Source: Limnochordaceae bacterium (GTDB taxonomy: Bacteria; Bacillota; Limnochordia; Limnochordales; Geochordaceae). Taken from it: a stretch of DNA of 64,000 bases. Below the pieces are notes generated by a model. That model was not told the origin of the DNA and did no database searches. It was given only the letters and a program-made list of their open reading frames with translations. The stretch lies in assembly GCA_014896295.1 (NCBI GenBank), contig JADBKR010000002.1:248001-312000 (forward strand), written 5' to 3'. Shown here in pieces: positions 34,360 through 43,770 of this stretch; position 1 is the first letter of the stretch; each line of letters starts with the position of its first letter. Position numbers and translations under genes: made by a program.

Positions 34360-35135
34360 CTGGTTCCCGAACCCGACCCCCTGAACCCCCGGTGCTAACG
34401 CTATTACGTATGAGCACTAACTACATCACGTGGACGCGTTTTCCTTCTCCCCTCTTGCGCCCTGAAAAAGAAGCCAAGGCGCCGGGGCGACGCCCGAGCC
34501 CTCAGGGTACTGAGCAGCGCGTCGGAGGCGATGAGCTGTCTGGCGATCGTCATCGCCAACCTGTTGGATTGGATCTGGACATCATCGCCGTCGGCAGCAC
34601 CACGCCCACCGTTTTGCCCTGGTTCCAGCGGGCACTGGAGCAGGTCCTGCGCGGCCAACCTGCAGGCTTGGCGACACCGGCGAAGGGGCGGGTATCCAGC
34701 ACCACGGCTCGAGCTGAGACGTCGCCGGTCGGGTCACGGCGGAGATGAAGACGGACGTCTTCCCTGCCGCGTGGGACATCGTCACGTTCAACGGAAGGCA
34801 GTGGGGGCTGCCCCGGCTGCTCGACCAGAAGTACTTCTTCTACTAATCAGGGAATCTTGAAGCGGGCAGGCATCGAGCATCCTCCGGCCACGTGAGAGGA
34901 ACTGATCCAACAGGCCCGGGTTATAAAAGCAGAAAGGCCTCGCCGAATACTCGCGCCCCGGGGATTGCGGCCACCGACATCCAAGCGGCTCGTGCTCGAG
35001 CGAACGGACATGATTCAAGTCCAGAGGCCCCGAGCGCCTCGAACAGGGGGCGGCGAAGCTCCGAGCCGAGGGCGTTACTGTCCTCTGCGCCCGCAACTCC
35101 GTGCGAGGATGGACGAACTCACCCGCCCCGTCAGT
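34360..35135. other. Stretch without an intact gene
   Basis: I see no intact gene in these 776 bases. Base composition is locally less GC-biased than the neighbours, frames are short, and the one recognisable item is the solute-binding-protein fragment at 34745-34846. It looks like eroded former coding sequence. Confidence 0.55.
34745..34846 (+). pseudogene. Relic of a sugar ABC solute-binding protein
   Basis: The 33-residue reading contains DVFPAAWDIVTFNGRQWGLPR and DQKYFFY, followed by a stop. This matches the region of family 1 extracellular solute-binding proteins around the ngk.yGlP ... yyN motif. Nothing of the rest of the gene is recognisable, so it is a fragment of a lost transporter gene. 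Confidence 0.5.
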
Positions 35136-35291
35136 TCAAGGTCTCAGCGAGACCACCAGCATGGCGAAGAAAGCCAGGAAGATGAGGATGGCCGTGAGCG
35201 CCCAGGCGACGTCCCGCCACGGGCTACGGGGGCGCAGACGGCTGTCACGGCGAGACCTCGGTGGTATGCTCCACAGCGGTTCGGGTGCCAT
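35136..35291 (-). CDS. Small single-helix membrane protein (51 aa)
   Basis: ATG 35291, preceded by GGGGGTG at 8 nt, opens a 51-codon frame. The product has a basic, proline-containing N-terminus (about residues 1-30) and one strong transmembrane helix (WALTAILIFLAFFAMLVVSL), ending SLRP. The charge distribution predicts an N-in orientation. I do not recognise a family. It stands alone between the eroded stretch and eda, in opposite orientation to eda. Confidence 0.55.
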   Translation of the reverse strand: MAPEPLWSIPPRSRRDSRLRPRSPWRDVAWALTAILIFLAFFAMLVVSLRP

Positions 35292-35476
35292 GGCCCAGAC
35301 ACCCCCATCAGGACATTCGGCGCCCGGTGTAGCAGGCCCTCTAGCTTACGCGGGATTGTCGTGAGCTCCGTCCCGCGACATATACCGGAGGTTCGCTCGC
35401 AGGGTTTGGAGCGCCCCAAAGGGAATGCTGCGGCCGACCCCAGAAACCATCGTTCGGCTCGGGAGAGGGGACAGCC

Positions 35477-36133
35477 ATGACAACAAGGGGTCCCAACCAA
35501 ATCCTGGGAGCGATCATCGACATCGGCATGATCCCCATCATCCGCGTGGGCCACCCGGAGACCGCGCTCCGGGTGGGGCAGGCCCTGCTCGAGGGGGGAC
35601 TCCGGACCCTCGAGGTGACCTTCACGGTGCCGGGCGCCGATCGAGTGATCGAGAGCCTGCGCCGCGAGCATCCCGATCTGCTGGTGGGAGCGGGCACCGT
35701 GCTCGACGAGGCGACCGCCCGAGCGGCCGTCGCCGCGGGCGCCCACTATCTGGTGAGCGCCGGCACGTTCGAGCCGGTCATCCGGACGGCCCACCGGTAC
35801 GGGCTGCCGGTCTTCCCCGGCGTCATGACGCCGACCGAAGCGGTGCAGGCGCTCGAGCTGGGGGCCGATGTGCTCAAGCTCTTCCCCGCCTCGGTGCTCG
35901 GGCCGGAGTACCTCAAGGCCCTCCGGGCGCCGCTACCGCAGGCGCTTTGGTGCCCCACGGGCGGCGTGTCGCTGGACAATCTGCAGGCATGGTTCGAGGC
36001 CGGAGCCACCGTCGTCGGCGTGGGCGGTCCCCTGCTTCGCGACGTCGAGCGGTCCGGCGACTACGCAGGCCTCAGGGAAAGGGCCAGGACGTTCGTCCAC
36101 AAGATCGAGGAGATCCGGGCAGGCGTCCGGTAG
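35477..36133 (+). CDS. eda: KDPG/KHG aldolase
   Basis: This class I aldolase of the Entner-Doudoroff or related sugar-acid pathway cleaves 2-keto-3-deoxy-6-phosphogluconate to pyruvate and glyceraldehyde 3-phosphate. The active-site Glu lies in LEVTFTVP (about 46), the Schiff-base Lys in DVLKLFPAS (about 135), and PTGGV binds the substrate. 218 aa. ATG 35477 has GGAGAGGGGA upstream. Genes for 6-phosphogluconate dehydratase or KDG kinase are not in the window. Confidence 0.92.
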   Translation: MTTRGPNQILGAIIDIGMIPIIRVGHPETALRVGQALLEGGLRTLEVTFTVPGADRVIESLRREHPDLLVGAGTVLDEATARAAVAAGAHYLVSAGTFEPVIRTAHRYGLPVFPGVMTPTEAVQALELGADVLKLFPASVLGPEYLKALRAPLPQALWCPTGGVSLDNLQAWFEAGATVVGVGGPLLRDVERSGDYAGLRERARTFVHKIEEIRAGVR

Positions 36134-36143
36134 CCCTGGCACC

Positions 36144-36159
36144 GGCCTCCCGACGGAGG
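36144..36159. terminator. Short hairpin between convergent eda and dehydrogenase genes
   Basis: Arms GGCCTCC / GGAGG around CGAC lie in the 30-bp convergent gap. It has no T tract; a weak bidirectional terminator is plausible. Confidence 0.3.
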
Positions 36160-36163
36160 GCCT

Positions 36164-37153
36164 TCAGCTCCCGCTCCGCAGGGCCTCCGGGTTGACCAGG
36201 CCCTCCGGCACGCGGCCTTCCACGAGCAGGGCCAGCAGGTTGCGGACAGCCATCCGGCTCATCTCTCCCACCGCCTCGACCGTGTGGGCGCCGATGTGCG
36301 GCGTCACGACCACGTTGGGAAGCCCCAGCAAAGGGCTCGAAGCGGGCGGCTCCTTCTCGAAGACGTCCAGGGCTGCCCCCGCTATCCACCCTTCCTGCAG
36401 GGCGCGGGCAAGCGCAGCCTCGTCCACGAGGCCGCCCCGAGCCGTGTTGACCAGATAGGCGGTGCGTTTCATGCGGCGCAGCCGCTCCTCGTTGACGAGG
36501 TGGCGGGTCTGGGCCGTTTCGGGGACGTGCAGGCTGATGAAGTCACACGTCTCGAAGATCTCGTCCAGGCTGCCCGCTCGCAGCACGCCCCACTGCCGGC
36601 AAAAGGGCTCGTCCCATACGACGTCGTAAGCGAGGACCTCCATGGCGAAGCCGCCCGCCGCGCGCCGGGCCACCCCTTTGCCGATGCGGCCCAGCCCGAC
36701 CAGGCCCAGGCGCTTGCGCCAGAGCTCACGCCCGGTGTAACGGTGCCACCGCCCGTCGCGTAACGTCCGGTCAGCCTCGGGAATCTGCCGGGCCACCGCG
36801 ATGAGCAGCCCGATGGTCAGGTCCGCTACCGCTTCGCTGTTGGCGCCGGGCGTGATGGTCACGGCCACCCCCAGCCGGGTCGCCGTCTCCACGTCCACCC
36901 GGTCATAGCCCACCCCGGTCCGGGAGACGATCCGCAGCCTCGGGACCCCTCGGGATAGCGTGCGCGGCCCTATCCAGTCGACACCCGCGATGATGCCGTC
37001 GACCTCTCCCACCAGGCCGGCCAGCTCTTCGTCGCTGAGCGGGCGTCCTGCCGGGTTACGGATGACCTCGCACCCCGCGTCCTCCAGCATCCGCACCGGA
37101 GTAGCATCCTCCCGGCCGAACGACAGCGACGTGACGAGGATCCGGTAGGTCAT
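36164..37153 (-). CDS. D-isomer 2-hydroxyacid dehydrogenase (SerA-like)
   Basis: This 329-aa NAD-dependent 2-hydroxyacid dehydrogenase has the Rossmann motif GLGRIGKGVARR, the substrate Arg in RTGVGYDRVDVE, and the catalytic His in PHIGAHTVEA; the catalytic Glu region follows LDVFEKEPP. It resembles phosphoglycerate dehydrogenase without the regulatory ACT domain, and similar enzymes reduce or oxidise sugar-derived hydroxy acids. ATG 37153 overlaps the end of the degenerate kinase gene (ATGA), a former operon partner. Confidence 0.9.
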   Translation of the reverse strand: MTYRILVTSLSFGREDATPVRMLEDAGCEVIRNPAGRPLSDEELAGLVGEVDGIIAGVDWIGPRTLSRGVPRLRIVSRTGVGYDRVDVETATRLGVAVTITPGANSEAVADLTIGLLIAVARQIPEADRTLRDGRWHRYTGRELWRKRLGLVGLGRIGKGVARRAAGGFAMEVLAYDVVWDEPFCRQWGVLRAGSLDEIFETCDFISLHVPETAQTRHLVNEERLRRMKRTAYLVNTARGGLVDEAALARALQEGWIAGAALDVFEKEPPASSPLLGLPNVVVTPHIGAHTVEAVGEMSRMAVRNLLALLVEGRVPEGLVNPEALRSGS

Positions 37154-37906
37154 GCCGCGCCCTCCTCCTCTGCCGCCATCCGGGGCACCAGCCGGTCGAC
37201 CATCGCCCGGGGTGCGAACCGGGTGCCTTCCAGCGTGGCGGAGGCGCTGGCAGCGGCCACCGCCCAGACGGACGCCTCTTTCCACGACCGCCCTCGCCAC
37301 CGCTCTGCCAGCAGCGCAGCCAGGAGCGCGTCCCCGCACCCCGCGGCGCTCTTCACGTCGACCCGTGGCGCCCGGACCCGCCAGGAGCCTTCCGGCGTGG
37401 CAAAAACGGCTCCTTGCTCGCCCAACGTGACGATCCCGATCTCGGCGCGGCACTCCGGGCGGCATGCTGCCGGACAGCACGGCGATGTCCCCCGCATGGC
37501 CCTCCTCCACCAGCGCGGCCCGCAGCTGCTCCAGCAGGCCCGCGGGCACGCGGGGCCCCGGCTCGTTGAGTTCGGTGAAACGCTCGAGGCGCGTCTCCCC
37601 GATCTTCGTATTGGTGCGGGTCGGTTCCTCACACCAAAACGCCCGGCAAGCGATCCCCCGTTCCTCCAGCGCACGGGCGATGGCCCGTCCGGGCTGCCCG
37701 CCCAGGATGCAAAAGGCTTCGACGTCGTCCCACCCGTATAGCTTCAGAGCCGTTGCCACGTTGATGCCCTTGCCGCTCACGTCATAGCGAATCGGCGGGA
37801 TCCGGTTGAGGGCGCCCAGGTGCACCTCCTCCACGATGATGGTGGCGTCCAGGGCCGGGTTGAGTGTGAGCGTGATGTGTTCACCGTCTCCCCGCCCAAC
37901 GGTCAA
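37150..37906 (-). pseudogene. 1-phosphofructokinase-like PfkB kinase with internal deletion
   Basis: The N-terminal half is a normal 1-phosphofructokinase/tagatose-6-P kinase start: TLTLNPALDATIIVEE, SGKGINVATALKLYG, ILGGQPGRAIARALEE, TRTNTKI and VLSGSMPPG. Immediately after this, at about 37460, the sequence jumps in the next frame to IGIVTLGEQGAVFATPEG and the catalytic-site block AAGCGDALLAALLAE. Some 75 residues that normally separate these blocks are missing and the frame changes. The gene is 252 codons against about 310. It overlaps the dehydrogenase ATG. Confidence 0.75.
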
Positions 37907-38386
37907 ACCCGCCGTGGCACCGAGTCCTCAGGCGACCGCTTTCCGGCGCCGGATACCCCGCTCGGGACCGGGAGGCGAGGAGACGAGGATGAACGGCAGG
38001 TTCTCGTCGCAGTCCGGTGCGCGGATGGGCGCCCCATGGCAATCCTGACCTCGTACCTTCCGGAGAGCCCGGCATTCCTTCGTGACGGTACCCTCCGAAC
38101 CTCCCGACGGCTCATCCGTCCTGGACGGCCCACAGGCGCCGGGTCGCCCGGGTCTCCGGGGCTCGTGCGGCCCACCCGGCGGTTTCCGGACCAGCTGCTT
38201 GAGGTGCAGCGAGGCGCCATCGACCTGGACGCGCCGGCGCAGCGCCCATGGCCAGGCAAGACGGGCATCGAGGCGCTGAAACGCGGTAGAGGAGCTCCTT
38301 CTGGCGGCATCGAAGCCCCTCGCGCCTGAGCGAGGCTCGTCGCGGAGGGGACAAGGGCATCAACGGTGAGGAGGCCAAGGAAAGCC
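37907..38386. other. Intergenic stretch, no recognisable gene
   Basis: These 480 bases lie between divergent genes. The only feature seen is a charged short reading near 38190-38329 (DQLLEVQRGAIDLDAPAQR) with coding-like composition and no identifiable family or start. The region presumably holds promoters for both flanking genes, but I see no convincing sites. Confidence 0.4.
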
Positions 38387-39250
38387 ATGTGGAAGTACGG
38401 AGTGCACCCGTTCCTGTGGACCGTGCGGTTGGATCAGGAGGTCGAGAAGGTGGCCGCCAGGGCCAAGCAACTCGGCTTCGACAGCATCGATTTCCCGCTC
38501 AACTTCCCCGAATGGATCGACATCCCCCGCGCCCGCCGGGCCTTCCAGCAAGAAGGCCTGGAATGCACGGTGGTGGCGGGCCTGAGCCGCCAGGAAAACC
38601 TGGTCGACCCCGATCCGGCCGTGCGGCGCCGGGGCGTGGAGCGGCTCAAGGAGATGATCGACATCGCCCACCAGCTCGGGGCGCCGGTGCTGAGCGGAGT
38701 GCTGTACTGTGCCTGGGGGTACATCCCGGGGCGCGGGCGGACGGCCGACGAGTGGCGGTGGTCGGTCGAGGGCCTGCAACAGGCGGCCGACCACGCCCGG
38801 CAGGCGGGGGTCACCCTGGGGCTGGAGCCCGTCAACCGCTTCGAGACCTACTTCCTCAACACCACCGAGGACGGCCTGAAGCTCCTCGCCGACGTCGGCA
38901 AACCCAACGTGAAGCTCTTGCTGGACACCTTCCACATCAACATCGAAGAGCGCAGCTACGTCGAACCTTTCCGCATGGCCGCCGGGAAGCTGGCGCACGT
39001 ACACGCTTGCGAGAACGACCGGGGCACCCCGGGCAGCGGGCACGTCGATTGGGCGGGGGTCATGCGGGTACTCAAAGCCACCGGCTACCAGGGGCACATC
39101 GTCATCGAGTCGTTCGTCCCCGAGACGCCGGCCATCGCCCGGGAGACGGCCATCTGGCGCAAGATCGCGCCGAGCGGCGACTTCATCGCGGGGGAGGGCT
39201 TGCGCTACCTGAAAGCCCTCGAACAGGTGGTGCTGGCCGAGCCCGCCTGA
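38387..39250 (+). CDS. Sugar phosphate isomerase/epimerase, D-tagatose 3-epimerase-like
   Basis: This 287-aa TIM-barrel protein of the AP-endonuclease-2 fold carries the metal-site residues expected in ketose 3-epimerases: Glu in GLEPVNRFETYFLNT, Asp/His in LLDTFHINIEE, His in HVHACENDRGTPG, and a late Glu in IVIESFVPE. Such enzymes interconvert ketoses at C3 with Mn or Co. ATG 38387 (after AAGGAAAG) is preferred to a GTG seven codons upstream. It is followed by a strong hairpin and by a truncated kinase that may once have acted on the epimerised sugar. Confidence 0.85.
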   Translation: MWKYGVHPFLWTVRLDQEVEKVAARAKQLGFDSIDFPLNFPEWIDIPRARRAFQQEGLECTVVAGLSRQENLVDPDPAVRRRGVERLKEMIDIAHQLGAPVLSGVLYCAWGYIPGRGRTADEWRWSVEGLQQAADHARQAGVTLGLEPVNRFETYFLNTTEDGLKLLADVGKPNVKLLLDTFHINIEERSYVEPFRMAAGKLAHVHACENDRGTPGSGHVDWAGVMRVLKATGYQGHIVIESFVPETPAIARETAIWRKIAPSGDFIAGEGLRYLKALEQVVLAEPA

Positions 39251-39262
39251 CTTGAGAGAGCG

Positions 39263-40162
39263 GTGTCGTTCAGCGGGCAAGTCATGGGATGCCTGCCCGT
39301 CACATCCGACGGGCAGGCGCTTTGCCAGCACCATCATCGAGGCCGCTCCGGCAGCTGGGTCCTCGACTTCGCCACCGCTCTCCTCACTGCTTCTCTCGCA
39401 GGCCACACCGGCCGGCCCATCATCGCCGAGCAACTCCGGGCGTACGGCGTAGGGCCTCTCGAGGCCCTGTGGGCGGAGGGCGAGAGCCGGGTGACCACCA
39501 TCGTACTCGAGGTGGGGCCGGCTGCAGCAGAAGGGCGCGCCCGTCGATCCGCCCGAAGGGACACCGTTTTTAACGAGGAGGGCGAGCTACGCATCGACGG
39601 GAGCCAGCTCGAGGCTTTCGTCGAGCTGGCCCGTGAGGCGCTCCACGACCATCGGGCCTTGTTGCTGGCCGGGAGCCTGCCAAGAGGCGTGGACGTGCAG
39701 GTGTACGAGCGCCTGAACCGGTATGCCAGGGAGCTGGGCCGCCCCGTCTTCGTGGACGTCCCCGGTGCCGTGCTCCGCGCGCTGCTGCCGCACCGGCCCG
39801 CCTTGGCCAAACCCAACCGCCGGGAGTTCCAGGAGGCGGCGGGGGTCGCTGTGGCCGGCATCCCGGCCCTGGTCGAGACGGCCCGGAGCCTCCTGGCGAA
39901 CGGCTTCGGGCCCGATCATCTGGTCATCTCCCTTGGCTCCGAAGGTGCCGTCCTGGTCAACGGCACCGGAGCGTGGCTCGCTCCCAATCCCCCCGTCGAG
40001 CCCGTCGACTCCGCGTCGGCCGGCGACGCGATGATGGCAGCCCTCGTCGACGGCCACCTGCGGGGGGAGCCGCCGCCCGCCATCCTGGCCTGGGGCGTTG
40101 CCTGCGGCGCCGCACCTGAGCCACCACCGGCCGCAGCCCTGGGGCCTTCGACAGCTCGCTGA
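39263..40162 (+). pseudogene. PfkB-family sugar kinase, N-terminus lost
   Basis: The body from about 39400 is a recognisable 1-phosphofructokinase-type kinase: AGHTGRPIIAEQLRAYGV, RVTTIVLE, LLLAGSLPRGVD, AKPNRREFQE, VISLGSEGAVLVN and the catalytic SASAGDAMMAALVDG. The first ~60 residues (the NPAxD and GGKGxN substrate blocks) are missing; instead the frame reads through the upstream hairpin. The C-terminus is also abnormal after ACGAA. I judge it non-functional, though a shortened kinase cannot be excluded. Confidence 0.6.
39291..39318. terminator. Strong hairpin after the epimerase gene
   Basis: Perfect 11-bp arms GCCTGCCCGTC / GACGGGCAGGC around ACATCC lie 41 bp after the epimerase stop. 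Being inside the apparent N-terminus of the next reading frame, it argues that this part of the kinase frame is not coding. Confidence 0.6.
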
Positions 40163-40335
40163 ACGGCAGCACCCTGCACACGAGGCCGTGTCGAGCCTGC
40201 CCGAAGCCGAGAGAGTCGCACATGATCGCACAACCTCGCCCGGCCACCCGCCACGTCAACCCTCTTCCTGAAAATGCATAGCCAATGGAGCCGGCACGAG
40301 CAGGAGCAAGACCGAACCAAATCGAACATGTCCCC

Positions 40336-41138
40336 ATGCTTCCGGCCGAACGGTATCGCCGGATCCTGCAACAACTCCAGGAAGCGGGCCGGGTCTCGGC
40401 GACCCAGCTGGCCCGCTCCATGGGCGTCTCGCTCATGACGGCGCGGCGGGACCTCAACGCTCTCGCCGAGCGGGGCCTGGTCGTCCGCGTGCACGGCGGT
40501 GCGCTGTTGCCCGACAGGAGCCTCTTCGACGAGCCCATCCGGACCAAGCGCTCGCTGCACCCGGAGGCCAAGCGCCGCATCGCCGAGGCAGCAGCCGGCC
40601 TGGTGCGCCCCGGGCAGACGGTCATCCTGGATGCCGGCACCACCACGCAGGCGGTGGCCCGCGCCCTCCTTCACCGGCGGCCGTCGGGGTTGACGGTGGT
40701 CACCAGCGACCTCGACATTGCCCGGGCCATGGGGGAGGAGCCCCGCTTCCGGGTGTTCTGCGTCGGGGGCCTCGTGCAGCCGAGGGTGCTCGCCCTCATG
40801 GGGGACCACGCCCTGGCGTTCCTGGAGGGAATCCATGCCCACCACGCCTTCATCGGCACCGACGCCTTCGATGTCCACGCCGGGGTGACGACGCGCACGA
40901 TGGAAAAGGTCCGGCTCAAGCGGGCGATGGTGAAAGCCGCGAAGGAGGCCACCCTGGTGGCCGACTCCAGCAAGTTGGGGCGGGTCCTGCTGGCCACGGT
41001 CAGCCCCCTTTCCGCCTTCCGGCGGATCATCACCAGCCGCCCGGCCGAGGCGAAGGGGCAAGAGCCGGGGATCCGGAGCCCATCGAGGCGCTCCGGCAGG
41101 CAGCCGCGGAGCAGGGATTCGAGCTGGTGCTCGTTTAG
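40336..41138 (+). CDS. DeoR-family regulator, apparent frameshift near the end
   Basis: The winged HTH is at the N-terminus (RYRRILQQLQEAGRVSATQLARSMGVSLMTARRDLNALAERG), followed by the DeoR sugar-phosphate-sensing domain: GGALLP, DAGTTTQAVARAL, VVTSDLDIA, GTDAFDVHAGVTT and VADSSKLGRV. After AFRRIITS the first frame degenerates and runs to 41217. In the next frame, beginning at a GGGG run near 41070, the expected ending EPIEALRQAAAEQGFELVLV appears and stops at 41138. One base appears to be missing. It precedes pdxA2 and is the likely regulator of that operon. Confidence 0.78.
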
Positions 41139-41203
41139 CCGCTCAGGGGCTCTTGCATGGGCACGGCCCGTACGCAGGGCACAGAAAGGTGGGGCCATGA
41201 CGT

Positions 41204-42316
41204 ATGCGCGCACATGAAGGGGTCACACGCCCGCTCATCGGGATCACGCTGGGCGATCCGGCCGGGATCGGGCCCGAGATCGTGCTCAAGGCGCTGGGCC
41301 ATCCCGAGGTGTTCACATGGTGCCGGCCGGTGGTCTACGGCCAGCGCCAGGCCCTGGAAAGGGCCGCTGCCTGGCTGCCCCGGTCTCCCCGGATCCACGC
41401 GGGAGCCGGCGCTCGGGAGGTCCTCGAGAGGGCAGATGCGGTGGGAGCAGACGCCGACGGGTTGGGGGTGGTCGCGCTCGTGGAGGTTGCCGGTGCGTTC
41501 CCGCCCGACGTGCCGGTGGGACAGGTCAGCGCAGCCGGGGGCAAGGCAGCGTTCGCCTACGTCGAGGCTGCCGTCCGGGACGCCATGGAGGGGACGCTCG
41601 ACGGCATCGTCACGGCTCCCATCCACAAAGAGGCGCTGCACGAGGCGGGAATCCCGTTCATCGGGCATACCGAGATGCTGGCCGGGCTCACGGGGAGTGC
41701 GGAGTCGTACACGATGTTCATGACCGGGCCCCTGCGCATCTTCTTCGTGACCCGGCACGTGTCGCTGCGCCAGGCGTGCGATCTCGTCACGACCGAGCGG
41801 GTGCTGGAGACGGCGCGAGCGGCGGACCGCTTCCTGCGCCGGTTGGGCATCGAGCGGCCCAGGCTCGCGGTGGCCGCGCTCAACCCCCACGCGAGCGACG
41901 GCGGCCTCATGGGTCACGAGGAGCAGCAGGCCATCATCCCGGCCGTGGAGGCGGCCCGACGGGAGGGGCTGCACGTGGAGGGGCCCGTGCCGGCCGACTC
42001 CGTTTTCCACCGGGCCATCCAGGGGCATTTCGATGCGGTGGTCTCGCTGTACCACGACCAGGGGCACATCGCCGCCAAGACCTACGACTTCGACCGAACG
42101 GTGAGCCTGACGCTCGGATTGCCGTTCTTGCGAACGTCGGTGGACCACGGCACGGCGCTGGACATCGCCGGCACGGGGAAAGCTCGAGAGATCAGCATGC
42201 TGGAGGCGATCCGCGTCGCCGCCCAATACGCCCGGCCGTGGAGGGCCGGCCAGGCACAGGGCCAGGCTGGTAGGGCTGCCCGGTCCTCCGGTGGGGTGTA
42301 CCGTCATGATCGATAA
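41204..42316 (+). CDS. pdxA2: PdxA2-type 4-phosphohydroxy-threonate dehydrogenase
   Basis: It has the PdxA fold, with GDPAGIGPEIVLKAL near residue 18, TAPIHKEALHEAGIPFIGHTEML and SLYHDQGHIAAK supplying the metal histidines, and TSVDHGTALDIAGTG. Beside a DUF1537 kinase, such proteins act as 4-phospho-D-threonate or -erythronate dehydrogenases giving dihydroxyacetone phosphate and CO2, rather than in vitamin B6 synthesis. 370 aa, with an extra Ala/Gly-rich tail after about residue 345. It overlaps the kinase gene by 11 nt. Confidence 0.88.
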   Translation: MRAHEGVTRPLIGITLGDPAGIGPEIVLKALGHPEVFTWCRPVVYGQRQALERAAAWLPRSPRIHAGAGAREVLERADAVGADADGLGVVALVEVAGAFPPDVPVGQVSAAGGKAAFAYVEAAVRDAMEGTLDGIVTAPIHKEALHEAGIPFIGHTEMLAGLTGSAESYTMFMTGPLRIFFVTRHVSLRQACDLVTTERVLETARAADRFLRRLGIERPRLAVAALNPHASDGGLMGHEEQQAIIPAVEAARREGLHVEGPVPADSVFHRAIQGHFDAVVSLYHDQGHIAAKTYDFDRTVSLTLGLPFLRTSVDHGTALDIAGTGKAREISMLEAIRVAAQYARPWRAGQAQGQAGRAARSSGGVYRHDR

Positions 42317-43733
42317 CGGTTCCCGTCCGCACCACCATCACCGGGACGCAAGCGGCGGCTTGCCTCCCTTCGGGGTCGTGGTCGCCGACGACCTGACGGG
42401 GGCCAACGCGACGGGCGTGCTCCTGGCGCGGCAGGGCCTGCGTGCGCTGTCGGTGATTGACCCGGGCCCCGAAGCCCTGCGGTGGGCCATGGACTGGATC
42501 GACCGGGGCCCGAGGCCGGGCGTGCTCCTCTTCAACACCGCGTCCCGCTCGATCGAGCCCGCGGTCGCCGCCGCTCGAGTGCGCCGGACCCTGGCGCCGG
42601 TCATCGAGCACCGCACCCCGGTCCCGATCGTCGCCAAACGCATCGACAGCACCGCCCGCGGCAACCTCGGCGCCGAAGTGGCCGCCGCCCTGGACGTGCT
42701 CGGGCCCGAGAGCTTCGCCGTGGTGACGGCCGCCTACCCGGCCTCGGGGCGCACGGTGGTGGGAGGGTACCTGCTGGTGGAGGGCACGCCGGTCACCCGC
42801 ACGGGCGCGGCCCACGACCCGCTGGCTCCCGTGCGCTGTTCCCACCTGCCCACGCTCCTGCAGCACCAGCAGCCCGGCGAGGTGGCGCACGTACCCCTGG
42901 GCAAGGTCATGGAGGGTGCCAGGGCCGTCGGCTCGGCCATCGTCGACGCTTTGTCGGCGGGGCAGCGTACCATCGTCGCGGATGCCGTCTCCGACGAAGA
43001 CATCGGCGTGCTGGCCGACGCCACGGTGCACGTGGTGACCCAGCTGCACCTCCGTGCCGTTTGCGCGGACCCCGGCCCATTGACCGCAGCGGCATTGGCG
43101 CGGCTTCTTCCGGTCACTGCTCCATCGGAGACACCCCGAGCCGTGGGCGAGGTCGCCGCCGCCCTCGAGCCACGCGCCCCCTCGAGCCCGGTCCTGGTGG
43201 TGGCTGGCAGCACGACGGAGCTCACCCGCCGCCAGCTCGCACGCCTGGAGCGAGAGTTGGGCGTATCGCTCGTGGTGGCGGATGCCGCGCTGCTCTCCTG
43301 TGACGTGACTAGCAAGCGTTCTCAAGAAATCCAGAGGCTGGCCCGGCATCTGGCGGAGGGCGGCCACCATCCCGTCCGAGGCATCCGCACCATCGGGGAC
43401 GATGCGCACGCACTCCTTCAACTACCCCCGCGCCAGCAGGCGAGGCTTCTAGAAGCGGTCGGAGAGGCGGTCCGGCAGGCGACAGAAGCGATCGTACGGC
43501 GAGAGGGACGGCCACCCGCGGGTCTTTACCTGAGCGGCGGGGACGTGACGGCGGCGGTCGTGCGTGCGCTGGGCGCCGTCGCCATCGAGCTCGTCGATCA
43601 GGTGTTGCCTCTGGCGGCCCTGGGGCGGCTCGCGGGTGGACCGTTTTCCGGAGTGCGGGTGGTGAGCAAAGGTGGTCTCGTAGGAGGTGAGGATGCGGCC
43701 GTTTCGTGCGTCCAAAGATTGATGTCACCATAG
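42306..43733 (+). CDS. Four-carbon acid sugar kinase (DUF1537 family)
   Basis: The N-terminal domain has VVADDLTGANATGVLL, FNTASRSI and the KRIDSTARGNLGAEV substrate block. The C-terminal nucleotide-binding domain has LYLSGGDVTAAVVRALG and VVSKGGLVGGEDA. Family members (DtnK, LtnK, DenK types) phosphorylate threonate, erythronate or 3-oxo-tetronate. The PdxA2 partner favours D-threonate or D-erythronate kinase. ATG 42306 has GGTGGGG 9 nt upstream. Confidence 0.88.
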   Translation: MIDNGSRPHHHHRDASGGLPPFGVVVADDLTGANATGVLLARQGLRALSVIDPGPEALRWAMDWIDRGPRPGVLLFNTASRSIEPAVAAARVRRTLAPVIEHRTPVPIVAKRIDSTARGNLGAEVAAALDVLGPESFAVVTAAYPASGRTVVGGYLLVEGTPVTRTGAAHDPLAPVRCSHLPTLLQHQQPGEVAHVPLGKVMEGARAVGSAIVDALSAGQRTIVADAVSDEDIGVLADATVHVVTQLHLRAVCADPGPLTAAALARLLPVTAPSETPRAVGEVAAALEPRAPSSPVLVVAGSTTELTRRQLARLERELGVSLVVADAALLSCDVTSKRSQEIQRLARHLAEGGHHPVRGIRTIGDDAHALLQLPPRQQARLLEAVGEAVRQATEAIVRREGRPPAGLYLSGGDVTAAVVRALGAVAIELVDQVLPLAALGRLAGGPFSGVRVVSKGGLVGGEDAAVSCVQRLMSP

Positions 43734-43770
43734 ATGCGCCTGTTGAGGGCAGGAAAGGACGGAGAGTCCT

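Noticed and set aside
35009-35025. tRNA T-arm-like GGAC-ATGATTCAA-GTCC
   Set aside because: Only a 4-bp stem, wrong loop length, and no acceptor or anticodon arms around it.
40095-40335. Possible promoter or gene between the truncated kinase and the DeoR gene
   Set aside because: No convincing -35/-10 pair, ribosome site or coding frame was seen.
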